From contig CM035352.1 in NCBI GenBank assembly GCA_020137815.1, positions 8,042,905-8,106,904 of the forward strand: a stretch of 64,000 nt of DNA, in the 5' to 3' direction. Below, one piece after another: positions 12,575 to 25,329 of this stretch. How positions within the stretch are numbered: position 1 is the first letter of the stretch; every line of letters begins with the position of its first letter. Source of the DNA: Hormiphora californensis. Taxonomy: Eukaryota; Ctenophora; Tentaculata; Cydippida; Pleurobrachiidae. Below the pieces are notes generated by a model. It worked only from the letters and a program-made list of their open reading frames with translations. It did not search any database and was not told where the DNA came from. The position numbers and the translations under genes are program-made.

Positions 12575-13158
12575 TCATTGTTCACACTCTGCACTATCAC
12601 ACACTGGGGCCACTGTCACACACTCACTGAAGCAAATATCACACCGAACCATTTGACAGGAACAATCTTCTGCGGCTGAAAATTGACGGTTAACATGGTA
12701 ACTACCATTAATCATGTTACTGATTAGTAACAATTGGGGGAACTTACTTTCACAGACGCTGCAGTAGGGTCTTCCAGATGGTCCCTTCCCACCTCCATAC
12801 CTTACACCGCCAGGGCTACTAGCTGAAAAATATAATGTGTTATCAGTTGCATGTGTAAAACTGTCACTGCATGCTGCTGAAGCTGTTCTCGGTTTTTTTT
12901 GCACGTGCAAAATGAAGTGAAGCGCTGCACGTGCAAACACCACGTACACAACAACACAATTCGTTCGAGAAACAGTCATTTCTCTACTGGTAAACTGACT
13001 AAAGTACGGCAATTTCGGTTCGTTAGAACCATGAAGTACTAGCATGAGCTGCACATGTTACTGGCTACTGGCACACGTTACTGGCACGTTTTTAGCTCAA
13101 CTTACTAAACTCTTCATCATCATTGTCTTCGTAACCAGAAAACTCTGGATATATTGAG

Positions 13159-13236
<78 letters not shown>

Positions 13237-16200
13237 TAGAGATATTACCACCACACACAGCATTACATACCTAGTGGACACTGATCAGTCTCATGATCAT
13301 CGAAGACATCACAATGATCACAAAACACCCGATCTGGCACAAAGTTAGGTGCCCGGGGAGGGGGAGAGGATGCACCACTCAGATTACTCAAATCATCCAC
13401 GTCCTCAAATGACATGCCGGGCGGGGAGTTGAGCCGTTGTTCCATCTCGTTAGCACGTGATCTCTCTCTGACTACCTCCTCCTCTAGGTCGTTAATTTTA
13501 GTTTGAAGCAGCTTCATCTTGGACATGGCTTCCGTCCTAGGGGTGAGATTGTTACTTTAACTAGGGGAAGAGTAGGGGATGTCATACTTCTTGGGGGAGG
13601 GACTAGGGAGGACACTCTTTTCCACTTACAGTTGAAGTTCGGTTGTACGAAGGGAGGCAGTGAACTGATCCTCATTCTTCTTCAGCTCAGTAAATGCTGT
13701 CTCACTGATTTCTCTGAGAGTTGATACCTCACCTGTTAGCTCATCAAATTCCTGGTTCTACAGGGGGATTACATGTGATGATCTGGTTTAGGGAGAACGG
13801 GGCAGAGAATCTAGCCTAGGAGAGTATTGTAGGGTGCACTTTGTCTCTTTGCTTCACTGTCTGATACACATGTTCACAGATATAATTCTCACACACACGT
13901 CCCCATGCGTGCATTTGTTATACCAGTCTAGTGTCTCTGTCAGTTATTATTTCCCACGCTTCAATCATCGATATACCGTCAACACTCTAAACTCAGATGA
14001 TGTCACAGTGGTGGTAACCATGGTAACATAGTGGTGGTAACCATGGTAACATAGTGGTGGTAACCATGGTAACAAAATGGTGGTAACCATGGTAACATAG
14101 TGGTGGTAACCATGGTAACAAAATGGTGGTAACCATGGTAACATAGTGGTGGTAACCATGGTAACATAGTGGTGGTAACCATGGTAACAAAATGGTGGTA
14201 ACCATGGTAACATAGTGGTGGTAACCATGGTAACAAAGTGGTGGTAACCATGGTAACATAGTGTTGTTGTCTGTCAATACAAAAACAGCTCAGTATAATA
14301 ATACCTTCTCTTGGAAGGATAGTTTCAGTATTTCATTCTCCTCTGACAGGTTGCTGATCTGCTTGTGAAGGTTCTCAATCTCCTCATCCGATTGCTGAGG
14401 AGAGAGAGGAGAGTGAGTTGAAAGGTGAGGGAGGAGAGTGAGTCGGTCAGCGCGGTATAGATTAGGGTCAGGACACTTCAGAGAGTGAGTTGAAAGGTGG
14501 GGGAGGAGAGTGAGTTGAAAGGTGGGGGATTCCGGATTTGGGTTGATACAAGCGAGGAAGGTGGGGGGAGGGCCAGGGGTTGTGGAGGGTGAGGTGTGGG
14601 GGGTTGATATAAAAAATCACGGTTAGGGCATTCAAAATGGTAAAAAGAAGAGAGACGTAGCTCTGGTTTACCTTAGCATCACACTCCTCTGCCAACTCCT
14701 TCATCTGTGCTTCACTCTCGCTCAGTTGAACTCGCATCCTCTCCAACTCCTCGCTCAGCTCGGACACCTTTTGCACGTGAGCCTCTCTCTCGGCCGTTAC
14801 CTAGGCAACAGTGTGTGACGTCACTATGGAGATGATAATGACGTCATTACAGCAGGATAGGATGATCAAACATGGACAAGATATGTGGGTGGTGGAGGTT
14901 TCTGATTTAACCATGCAGAGGGGGTTTCTGATTTTATATTTATTGATTTGTTAGAAGGGGGGGGGTGACACGTAACACTTTGTAACACTTTGTAACATGT
15001 GCAGAAAACTTTTTGTGCACGTTACATGTTACAAAGTGTTACAAAGTGTTACAAAATGTTACAAAGTGTTACAAAATGTTACAAAGTGTTACAAAATGTT
15101 ACAAAATGGGCATTTTTTGCAACATTTTGCAACATTTTGCAACATTTTGTAACACTTTGTAACACTTTGTAACACTTTGTAACGCTTGTAACACTTTGTA
15201 ACATGTGCAGAAAATATTTTGTGCGCGTTACATGTTACAAAGTGTTACAAAGTGTTACGTGTCACCCCCCTAGAAGAGACAGGTGGACAAAATACACATG
15301 CGCCTAAAAACTACCACAGAGTATACTAAAATGTACATGAGCGGATAGAGCTGAGAGGGGGTTGACACACTTACAAGTACAACTTTGGTTCCCACTTAGA
15401 CAAGACACGATCAATCTAAAAAGTGGGTCGCTGGCTCAGTGCCAAAATACTATATTTGTCATATTTTGAATGTGGCTGAGAGCAGAGGAATTATTTTTCA
15501 GGGGCTCTAATAAATGGATGAACTGGTCGAATGTGAATCACTAACTCCAAGACATCAGATTATTGGTGAGAGGTATCCCTCGATTATCATGCACACAGCA
15601 CACCCCCTCTCTTACCTCTGCTAGTTGCGTCTCAAGTTCAGATATCCTCGTCTCCCCTGCCTTCCTCACCCTCTCCATCTCCACTCTCATCACCTCCAGT
15701 TCACCCTGCAGTCCCTTCTCGACTCCATCCCGCTCCTGAGCAGAATCCTCCTTCAGCTTAGCTAACCTGCCTTCCAGTTCATCAATATTAGCTTCAAGAG
15801 ATCGGACTAGCTCAGCATGTTCAGCACTCTCTTCCTCCCGCTGTTTCGTGACGTCAGCGAGGGCCTGTTCTGATTTGGCCAGTGCTGCTTCTGTTGGTGC
15901 TAGTTTAGCCACCTCGACCTTCAACGTAGCAATATTGTCTCTCAGTTCAGTAGATTCCTGAGTTAACTTGGTTATCTCTGCTGTTTTCGATTGCAGATCA
16001 CATTCCTTTGACTCAGCGCTGGCGAGGGCTTCTCTCAACTGCTCACTAAGTTCACTGTTCACCTTCTCCATCTCGATCACCCTCCCAGCGGCTCCCTCCT
16101 TCTCTCTAGCCAACTCCTCTCGAAGCAGCCCCAGCTCTTCATTCTGTTTCCCAGCCTCGACACTATTCGCTGTTTCAGTATCCCGCAGAGCCGTCTCCAG

Positions 16201-19200
16201 TTCAGAAATCTTTTTGTGAGCTGACAGGATCTGATCGTTTGTGTCATTGGTACTGGATGACAGGAGGGTCTCCAACTCAGATACCCTAGCACCATCCCGT
16301 TCAGCTTGTTCCTGTAACCGGGTGATATCACTTCCAGCTCGTTCTAACTCTCGTTCCAACTTGCTCCTCTCACTCTCTCCCTCTGATGTTAGTTTGGCCA
16401 ACTCCGCTCGCAGGTCTGATATCGTGACATCACGTGATGTTATATCATCCGCCATTTGACCGCTATTCGTCTGCGATTCGGTTGCTAAGGCAGCGTGGGA
16501 CTCCCTGAGAGTGGCCATGTCACTCTGCAACTCCTCATAGTTCTGTTGAGTGGTAGAGTGTTTAATATCAAGAGCAGCGAGGGCCTCCTTCACCCTCGAT
16601 AACTCTCCCTCTCGTTCCACCATCTCCCTTTCAAGGTTCTCCAGCGCTGTCTTCCTGTCTCCCAATTGGGTCTCCAGCTCTAACACTCTATTCTTTAGCT
16701 CAACTGCGATCTCAGCCTCTTGACCTCGTTCCAGTGCCGCTGTCAACTCCTCCTCAAGCTCTGATAACCGTGTTTCGTCAGTGTTCCGAGAGTTCTTGAG
16801 GGCCGTAACCTCAGCAGACAGCTCAGCGACCTGTTGTCGCGTCATTTCAAGTTCAGCTCCTGCTGTGTCAGAGTGTAGGAGCTGTTGTTCGAATTCTTCC
16901 ACTTTCTCCAGTTGGATGGTTAGATCAGATTCCAAGGTGGCGATCTGATCTTGAAGTTTGGTCCTCTCTGTTGTGTGATCTGATCTGAGAGATTCCATTT
17001 CGGAGAGAATATTGTTGAGTTTATCGCTCAGCTCGCCCTTGTCCTTATCAGCCAACTGGAAGGGGAGGACATGGTTAAAATTGGGTGAAAAGGAAACAAC
17101 GAAACTCCCAGAAAGGGCATGATCTGGGAAAGGTAAATGCATGTAGTTCTCTTATATTTTGTCATTATTATTACATATCATGTTTGTAGATGTTCCAAAG
17201 CTGCTCTTACCTCGGCGACATGAGTAAGCCTTGTTTCATATGTTATCCTATCATTTTCAGCTGCCTTTAATTTATCATTCAGCTCATTTCGTTCCCTCTC
17301 ACTCTGTGTGGAAGAGAATGCACATTTAGTCCCCCGAAAAATTAAAAGATCGGAATGGGATCGGAATCTTGGCAAGTCCTGATTAAAGTGCAATTCTCTA
17401 TTTCTTACCTCTTCGTACATCTTCTTAAGGTTGTCATACTGCTCACTCGTTTGTCTCTGGGGAGTCTGGAATGATATGTAGCATTAGAAGATGAAGGAGG
17501 GAGTTTAGGGCATGATATAATACATCGCAGAGGAGAGAACACTTGTTATATTCTAACCCTCCTTTACATTAGTAAAGACAGAGTCGAGCAAGGCAAGCTA
17601 ACACGCTGCTGTTGAAAATGTTGTTCACACTGTGCTTCACACACACAAAGATTCTTTACGACAACATGATAGAGTACTAAGCGAGAATTCTAACTAACTA
17701 CAACACGAAGAAGAGAAAAGGGAGAATTCTACCACGAAGGATCTAAAAAGGAGAAGATTCTATCACAAAGGATCTAAAAAAGAGAAGATTAAGGAAAGGT
17801 GGTAGCACTGCAGGGAACACCACCTCTTTAGATTCCCCTCTTCCATTCATCCTCTCATTTACATCACTTCTCCGGCCCGCTGCTACTTTTAGTGGCGTCC
17901 TGAACACATCAAACAGTGTCTCGTTTGATCTAGATCTATCCGCAACAACATCATGATGTCCCCGCTCGCTATTGGGCCTCCTGAGCTCATCATGCCCCTG
18001 ATCATTGGGGGTTCTGGGCCTCCTAAACTCCAGTGAGGGTGGTCTGAGGAGTCGACTCCTGGCTGTTTGCTGCTGATCGGCATCTTCTGAAGACTGTTTC
18101 CGACGTTTTATTCCGAATGTGGTAGCAATTAGTGATGTCATATCGTTTCTAGTTCTTAACGCGGCAGAGAAATCAGGGACCATGTTTAGGGATGGAGGTG
18201 GAGATGGAGAACGGGTGTTTAGGTCACCTCCCTCAAATAGATCCGGAGTGGCGAGAACAGATCTAATTCCACCCTCCGTCTCCTCAGATTCCGAGAGAGA
18301 AGGAGCTCTGTTGTCTTGGGTACACAGCTGCAACTGCTGGGATCGAACAATCTGGACATCTTTTAGAAAATATTGGAGGGAATAGTTCGCACACTCTCGC
18401 ACATTCACGTTCTATTGAGATGATCGGAACTCGGGAGGGATGGTACTCACTTCACACACTGCTTCTTTCTCTCACAAATCACACATGCTGTTCTTCACAC
18501 TTGCTTCCATTGCTGCTGCTAACCAGACACCTGTGTTCGAACATGTTCCTCACACACACGCTGCACGCATGGATGAATGGGAGGGACGCACGCACGGAGG
18601 GAGGGTGCACACATGTGTTCTCGCACTGAATCACCGCACTTAACCACACTCCGGTCTCTGCTATACTTACATGTCCATTCCTCTTGTTGACCTCACTAAG
18701 CCGCTGCTGTAGATCCCCAATGTTCTTCTGCATTGACTCAATATCACGACTCTGTGGTAGAATACATAACGTCACACACACATAGCAACCCCACATAGCA
18801 ACAACATTTATAGCGCGTGGTAACCATGGCAACACGTTACCATAGCAACAACATGGTAACACTCACCTTGCTCCTCATGATCCCAGAGAGAGATGAAGTC
18901 AGTCCGGGCGTGCTGACAGGAGTATTTCTAGCTGAGAAATCAGGTTTCATAACATCTGGAGAGGTAACCTTCCTACTTGGTGTATTTTCTATCCCAGCAG
19001 GAGATGGGATCCTCTTCAGTGCGGTATCCATGGCAGGGGACATGATTCTACTACCGGCTGGTGAAATGATACCCTTCCTGCCAGAATCCAGGGAGTTGAG
19101 GGATGCGGAGGAGATAGATGCAGTTCCTGTTACCATGGTAATCTTGGCAGCTTGGGCGAACAAACCGTGACTTGGTTCACAGGTGAAATACCTGTAGGGG

Positions 19201-21872
19201 ATTGGAGGTGTGGAAATGCAAGTCGAATAGGACGATTATTATTACCCCCCTCGATAATCTAGGGATGAGCATTGAGCTGGCGCTACCGACCAGATCTTAA
19301 AGTCGGATTTTTTGAAGTTGTCACCCCCCTTTTCGTGCGCGGAATGTTTTTGCGCGTCACATCACATGTTAACGTGTGGTGTGCGCGTCAAAATTGATAA
19401 ATTTCACATGCGCGGTCATTTTGGGGTGACAACTTCAAAAAATCCGACTTTATATAGTATCAAAACGGGGTCTAGCACCGCGAGACAGTGAATGACATCA
19501 GAGAACGATAACACCAACCTCCCCCCCCCTCAGATGAAATACCTGTAGGGGATTGGTCATTGGAGATGTGGAAATACAGTTCGAATAGGACGATTATTAT
19601 TACCCCCTGATTATCTAGGAATGGGCTGTCTAGCACCGTCCGACAGTGAATGATAAAACTCACCCCCCTCACTCAGATATAACACTGACCTCTCCTCTTT
19701 GACAGATCCATCATTCTTCCCATCAGGTGTATCCAGTGCCACACCAGCCCAGACACCCCTAGCAAAACTGGTTAACCCCACAAACATGAGAGTTCCCTCC
19801 TTCGCCCCATTCACTATACATCTCCCACCGACACGCAGCTTAAACTTTGCTTCGTAGTCAACTGTGTTAGAGCTGGGTGTCCGAATAGGCTTCATTACTG
19901 ATTCCAACTGTTGTGGAGATTGTGTCAAGAAGAGTAGTGAGAAAGGGAGAGTTTTTGTGACTTCACACACAACTGAGCGGTGGTTAAACACTGCGAGAGA
20001 GACAGACAGACAGAACGAGATGTTATAGTGATCTACAAGTACCTTTTGTATCTTGTCCGGTTTACAAAACAGACCATGATTTGGTTCACACTGGAAGTAT
20101 CTCACTCCCTTCACCATCCCATCATTCTTCCCTCCCTCCGTATCAAGTTCCACTCCTATCCAGATACCCTTAGCAAATTGGGGTTCCCCACAGAACTGCA
20201 CCGTTCCCTCCAGACCACTGTCCCTCACTACCACCCTGGTACCAGGTTTGAAAACCTCGATAGCAGCCGAACTGGAGGAACGTGATAGGCCTCCTGAAGG
20301 GGAGGGGATGGTAAAAGACGGTCTGATTTGATAACAAAGACGGTCTTATCTGAAAGACTGTCTGAAATCGTGAGTAACGACGAAAATGTGGGACGCGCAC
20401 GCGCCGAGGCGCAGCCCCCGATGCCTACAGGAGTGCACCTCGGATCGGTTAAGAATGCGCGCGACGCACAGCGACCCTCACCCGATAGTGAATGAGTTTG
20501 ATGGCAGGCGGGTCTTCAGGTTGAATTGGACCTGTCGGACCTCCGCCTCGTGGGGCGGACACCGTTTGCCAACCCACCGGCCGGGCAACCTTAGCAGCTC
20601 GTCTAGCCAGGCCTCGATCGTTGCGCTTTAACCCCGGGGTCATGGCTATTGTGAAGAGAAAGAGGGTGTGATTTGATGTTTTTTTCAGGGATTCGGGTTT
20701 TGTTGGGCGTATGGGTGTAGATGAGGAGAGGGAGATGAGTTCTATTTTTGACCTTGAGTGTGAAATGCAGGTCGAATAGGACGATTATTATTACCCCCTG
20801 ATTTTCCAAGAATGAGCATTGAGCTGGCGCTGCCGACCTGATCTTAGAATCAAAACGGGGTCTAGCACAGCCAGTATCACCCCCCTCAGATATAACACTC
20901 ACCTCTCCTCTTTGACAGATCCATCGTTCTTCCCATCAGGTGTATCCAGTGCCACACCGGCCCAAACACCCCGAGCAAAACTAGTTAACCCCACGAACAT
21001 GAGCGTTCCCTCCTTCGCCCCATTTACTATACATCTCCCACCAACACGGAGCTTAAACTTTGCTTCGTAGTCAACTGTGTTAGAGCTGGGTGTCCGGATA
21101 GGCTTCATTACTGATTCCAACTGTGGTTGAGATAAGGAGATTTAGTGATAGAGACAGTGAGATAGACTAGTGAAAAAGGAAGATTTACTTTTAGTGACAC
21201 TGATAGACTCCGACACATTTGATATCACACACAGCTGTGAGACAGACCGAGAGAGATCTACAAACAGGTACCTTTTGTATCTTGTCCGGTTTACAAAACA
21301 GACCATGGTTAGGTGGACACTGGAAGTATCTCACTCCCTTCACCATCCCATCATTCTTCCCTCCCTCCGTATCAAGCTCCACTCCTATCCAGATACCCTT
21401 AGCGAACTGGGGTTCCCCACAGAACTGCACCGTTCCCTCCAGACCACTGTCCCTCACTACCACCCTGGTACCAGGTTTGAAAACCTCAATAGCAGCCGAA
21501 CTGGAGGAGCGTGACAGGCCTCCTGAAGGGGAGGGGATGATAAAAGACGGTCTTATTTGATAACAAAGACGGTCTTATCTGAAAGACTGTCTGAAATCGT
21601 GAGAATCAAGAGATTTGGTGACGCGCACGCGCCGAGGCGCAGCCCCCGATGCCTACAGGAGTGCACCTCGGATCGGTTAAGAATGCGCGCGACGCACAGA
21701 GACCCTCACCCGATAGTGAATGATTTGAGGCAGAGGGTTTCAGGTTTGAACTGGACCTTGTTGGACCTCCGCCTCGTGGGGCTGACACCGTCTTGCCAAC
21801 CACCGGCCGGGCTACTTTAGCAGCTGGTCTAGCCAGGCCTCGACTCGTTGGCGCCTTTAACCCCGGGGTCAT
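12575..21872 (-). CDS. CLIP1: CLIP-170-like microtubule plus-end protein
   Basis: CLIP-170 family proteins track growing microtubule plus ends through CAP-Gly domains. The exon chain I read (minus strand) is 21872-21710, 21522-21272, 21120-20903, 19191-18867, 18751-18671, 17465-17409, 17303-17211, 17055-15616, 14800-14672, 14394-14305, 13757-13630, 13536-13271, 13144-13106, 12822-12748 and 12675-12575. Every junction has GT-AG and keeps frame, giving 1151 residues. Exon 1 has a basic Ser/Pro-rich N-terminus with a GLKAPT motif. CAP-Gly 1 (GKNDGMVKGVRYFQC) and CAP-Gly 2 (GKNDG...RYFTCEPSHGLF, split by an intron) follow, then a Ser/Pro linker. A ~480-residue coiled coil lies in a single 1440-bp exon. 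A first zinc knuckle (FCDHCDVFDDHETDQC) is clear. A second (YCSVCE...) is altered, and the final EEY/ETF-type tail is not seen. Alternative 5' exons are described separately. Confidence 0.88.
14008..14260. repeat. 11-copy 23-bp array of X-box-like palindromes
   Basis: Eleven tandem 23-bp units in a CLIP intron. Each contains GTAACCATGGTAAC, which fits the RFX X-box form GTNRCC-(0-3)-RGYAAC. Units differ mainly in ATA versus AAA/AAAA linkers. Repetitive frames here are not coding. Confidence 0.9.
14957..15270. mobile_element. Inverted-repeat element built of TGTTACAAAG subrepeats
   Basis: Starts near GGGGGGTGACACGTAAC and ends near GTTACGTGTCACCCCCC. Both sides are flanked by TAGAAG. The arms are filled with ~10-bp repeats of AACACTTTGT or its complement, with two ATGTGCAGAAAA..TTTTGTGC segments inside. 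Non-coding, in a CLIP intron. Confidence 0.75.
17743..18375 (-). other. Open frame inside a CLIP intron, possible alternative exon
   Basis: An open minus-strand frame follows an acceptor-like GATGTCCAG. It encodes an Arg/Ser/Pro-rich stretch (ATTFGIKRRKQSSEDADQQQ region) unlike repeat-derived frames. The flanking CLIP exons already join in phase 0 without it, so it is not needed for the main transcript. It could be an optional exon or chance. Confidence 0.3.
19300..19450. mobile_element. 151-bp MITE with TA target site and visible empty site
   Basis: Perfect ~28-bp terminal inverted repeats (AAGTCGGATTTTTTGAAGTT... and complement) are flanked by TA (19298-19299, 19451-19452). The flanking sequence CCGACCAGATCT...TCAAAACGGGGTCTAGCAC occurs uninterrupted at about 20835-20865 in the duplicated segment. 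This shows the insertion came after the duplication. Confidence 0.88.
19690..20643 (-). pseudogene. Second copy of the CLIP 5' exon cassette
   Basis: This repeats the CLIP exons 1-3 found upstream. Exon 2 copy is 20293-20043 and exon 3 copy is 19907-19690, the same lengths as 21522-21272 (251 bp) and 21120-20903 (218 bp). The exon 3 protein is identical. Exon 2 differs at CEPNHG (here) versus CPPNHG (upstream). The exon 1 copy (start 20643) has several single-base indels and enters its GTGAGG donor in a shifted frame, so it should not give the normal N-terminus. Exons 2 and 3 here remain intact, with splice sites, and could be used with the upstream exon 1. The donor after exon 3 is GTCAGT here and GTGAGT in the upstream copy. 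Confidence 0.7.
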
Positions 21873-22069
21873 GGCTAGTTGAAGAGAAAAGAGGGGGGTG
21901 ATTTGATGTTTTTTCAGGGATTGGGTTTTGTGGGGTTGGTAGATTGAGAGGAGGGGAAATGAGTTCTATTTTTGGGCTAGATGGGGTGTTACAGGCCGGT
22001 AGGTGGGGACAATGAACTATGAGAAACAGACTAAAGATGACAGGTCTCAGGAAAATGCAAAGTAGCACA

Positions 22070-23642
22070 CAAACTAAACTACAGACTACAAGAAAAGGAC
22101 GCTGAGAGAAAAGGCAACGAAAATCCCGGAAAAGGGGGTCCGGAACAAAAAAAGAGGAATCAGAAGTATTTTAGGGGAACATAAATGTGTTTTTTAGTGT
22201 GTCGGAGAGACATTCAATAAAGCAATTATAGGCGGTTTAAAGATAGCCCAAACATCACATCACATGGTTCACATTTTGACAGAACAGAAAAAGTGATCTC
22301 GAGAGAGATCAACAACACGTTATTATTGAAACCCCCCCCCCCCCTTCAAGAATTACATCATGGAGAAATGATAATAGAATGACGACGCCAGATGGGACAG
22401 TGATTAGGTTCAGATGTTGTGTAACACACATCACATGACATTATATCGGGAAACTGGCATACAATTTCCACGTCTAGAAAATGTAGACTGTGTGTGTAAC
22501 GGAACTAGTGATAGACGTGTAACAGGGGACAGAAAGAGAGAGAGAGAGAGAGAGAGAGGATGAGACTACGAGAGGAGAGAGAGTAGAGAGAGCAGGAGAG
22601 AGAGCAGAGGGAGCGGGTGGAGAGAGGAGCAGAGATATTCGTGCACACAGAGACAGATGAGTAAAACTACATCCTGATCTGACTACTCAGAAACAGAGTT
22701 ATCGTGTGTCACAGAAGAAAAACGCCCAATAAAATCACCAAACCTACAAGGTGCGGGGGAGCGAGAAATATGTACGGGTAACATGTTTGAGGCTCTGAGA
22801 GATTAGAGCAAAGCAATCACACAGATTGCGCTAACTGAGAGGAGGAGAGGTAGATAGTAACTGAGAGGGAGAGAAAGAGATAGTAACTCAGAGGGATCGA
22901 TAAAGGCTGAGAGATGAAGAAAGAAAAACATAGCGGACTGATGATGACAATGATGAAAATAGATATCAGTACGATTAGAAAAAGGACAATACGACTACCT
23001 AGAAGACAGAAATCTAGATAGAAGAGGAGTATAGATTAGAGAGAAAACGTGACCCACGCAGGAAGAAACAATAAAACGTGTAGCGTATTACAATACCGGC
23101 ACCCCACCTCATCACAAAGAGAAATACAGCATCTCAGGGGGCTTGTATAACAAGACGGAGAGAGAGTGGAGCATACAGTAGAATGAGATAGAGGGAAGAA
23201 TATACAGTAGAATGGGATGGAGAGGGAGGAACATAAGAGGAGCGAATGAGGAACATATACCTGAAGATAGTATATTTTACTGAAATGAAGGGATAAAAAG
23301 CAGGAAAAGTGTCATGATGAAGACTAAAAAGCTAGGATAATAAAGTAGAGAGAAAGGAGGACATCGGCAGATGGAAAACAATGTATAACAGTCAGGCGAG
23401 TCATATAAAACAAGAGTGACTTAATCGTACATGTTGTACATATAGCTGAACAAGCCATACGGCATTGCGTAAATCAATATCCCCCCTCTCTGTCTCTTAT
23501 TGTATTGATTGACAAAGAGGATAATAAACGTGCATAATTATTACTGATTAATTTTGTGTGCCTTCATAATTGTAAAATCATCAAATGGGCGTAAGGTTGA
23601 GAGAGAGAGAGAAAGAGAGAGGGAGAAAGAGAGAGAGAGAGA

Positions 23643-23691
<49 letters not shown>

Positions 23692-24150
23692 AAAAGAGTG
23701 AATTACACTTGTCCCGTGAGTTAGGAATTATCACATTCCATGTTTTCTCTCTCTCTCTCTCTCTCATTCAGAATGAGTTACTCTGCCCTTGTCTCTATAT
23801 ATTCTCTCTCCCCCCCCCCCCGTTCGTCAAGCGAGGACCTCATCTAAACAAGCACACACAAGAAACTGTATCCCATCTAACACCGACCAGTAATAAAACA
23901 TCCCCCCTCTAAAACAACTATTCAGCATAGTTATAGTCAGATGGAAAAGACCAAAGAAGTAAAATCAGTGGTTTGAGGAAGCCTGAAATGAAGCTCCTAG
24001 TCCTGGTTGAGGAAGGGACGCCTGAAATGAAGCTCATGTTTGAGGAAGCCTGAAATGTGTTTGAATTACCATGGTGACTGTCAAGAGAAATTGGATCAAA
24101 ATCACACACACAAGACAATGTTAGCAAACCACTTTACATTGGGAGATGAG

Positions 24151-24197
<47 letters not shown>

Positions 24198-24456
24198 AAG
24201 AGAGAGAGAGAGAGAGAGAGAAACACGAGACTTGAAGAAGAAATCATACAGAAGGAAGATAGACGGGAGACCAGTGAACTATATCAAGGTGAACAGAGTG
24301 AGCTGGTGTAAAACCGGCATGCATTACTGCTAGACAAGCATCTTACACGACTATATCGCTACACAGAATTTAAACGCACGCGAGATTCGAGAAACTGAAG
24401 AGTGATATAGCCGAGAGGGAGGTAGAAAGATGAAGAGATAGAGGGAGAGAAAGATG

Positions 24457-24520
<64 letters not shown>

Positions 24521-25256
24521 GCATTCGTCTTGTGCTGCGAATTCTTACAAGGATCTCGATTTCACATCACAGTATCCCACACGTGTCCTCAGACAAGATT
24601 CTTGTCACAAGAAACTATTGAAAATTCTCAGTGAATTAAAGAAAAACTTAGAGAGAAACTACCTTACTCTCGTTAATTAAGCTCGCATATTTCAAGAAAC
24701 TTTTAAATAAGAAACTTTTTTTCTAGGAAAATACAGGTGTAAGCAATCCAAAAACAAAAAGAATTTCTTCTTTATCAAGAAACTAAACAAGTTAGGGGTG
24801 TTCTATTTTGTTGTGGTGTCTCTGAGTTGTGTGATTTACATTTGAAAAGTTTCTTATAAAAAAGTTTCTTACTAAAGCGTTTCTTAAAAAACGAGAGTAA
24901 GGTACTTACAGTAAAATGTCAGAAGTAATTTCCCTCTAAAAACTATAATGTTCCTATAATGTTCCTACCGACCACTAATTGACATCAACCATGTGCTCTA
25001 GCTCGTATCTCTATCTCACTACTACCTGTATCTCACTACTACCTAAACCGCCAACGCACTCTATCTATCAATCCAATTTTCAAAATGTAACAGTTAAAAA
25101 CATGCCACACAAAATAGAAACACATCTAACTTATTGTAGTTAAATTGTAGAACTAGTGCCATCACATAAACACCAAATACAACGAAAAGGGGAAATGCAA
25201 AAACTATCAACGTGACTTAGGAGAGAAGAGATGGAAATAGTATGGAGAGAGTGAGG

Positions 25257-25329
<73 letters not shown>

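Noticed and set aside
14008-14260. CRISPR-like regular array
   Set aside because: There are no unique spacers: the full 23-bp unit repeats, and the genome is animal.
13965-14277. Pro/His/Tyr repetitive frames, possible repeat protein
   Set aside because: All three frames stay open because the 23-bp unit cycles through frames. It is intronic DNA.
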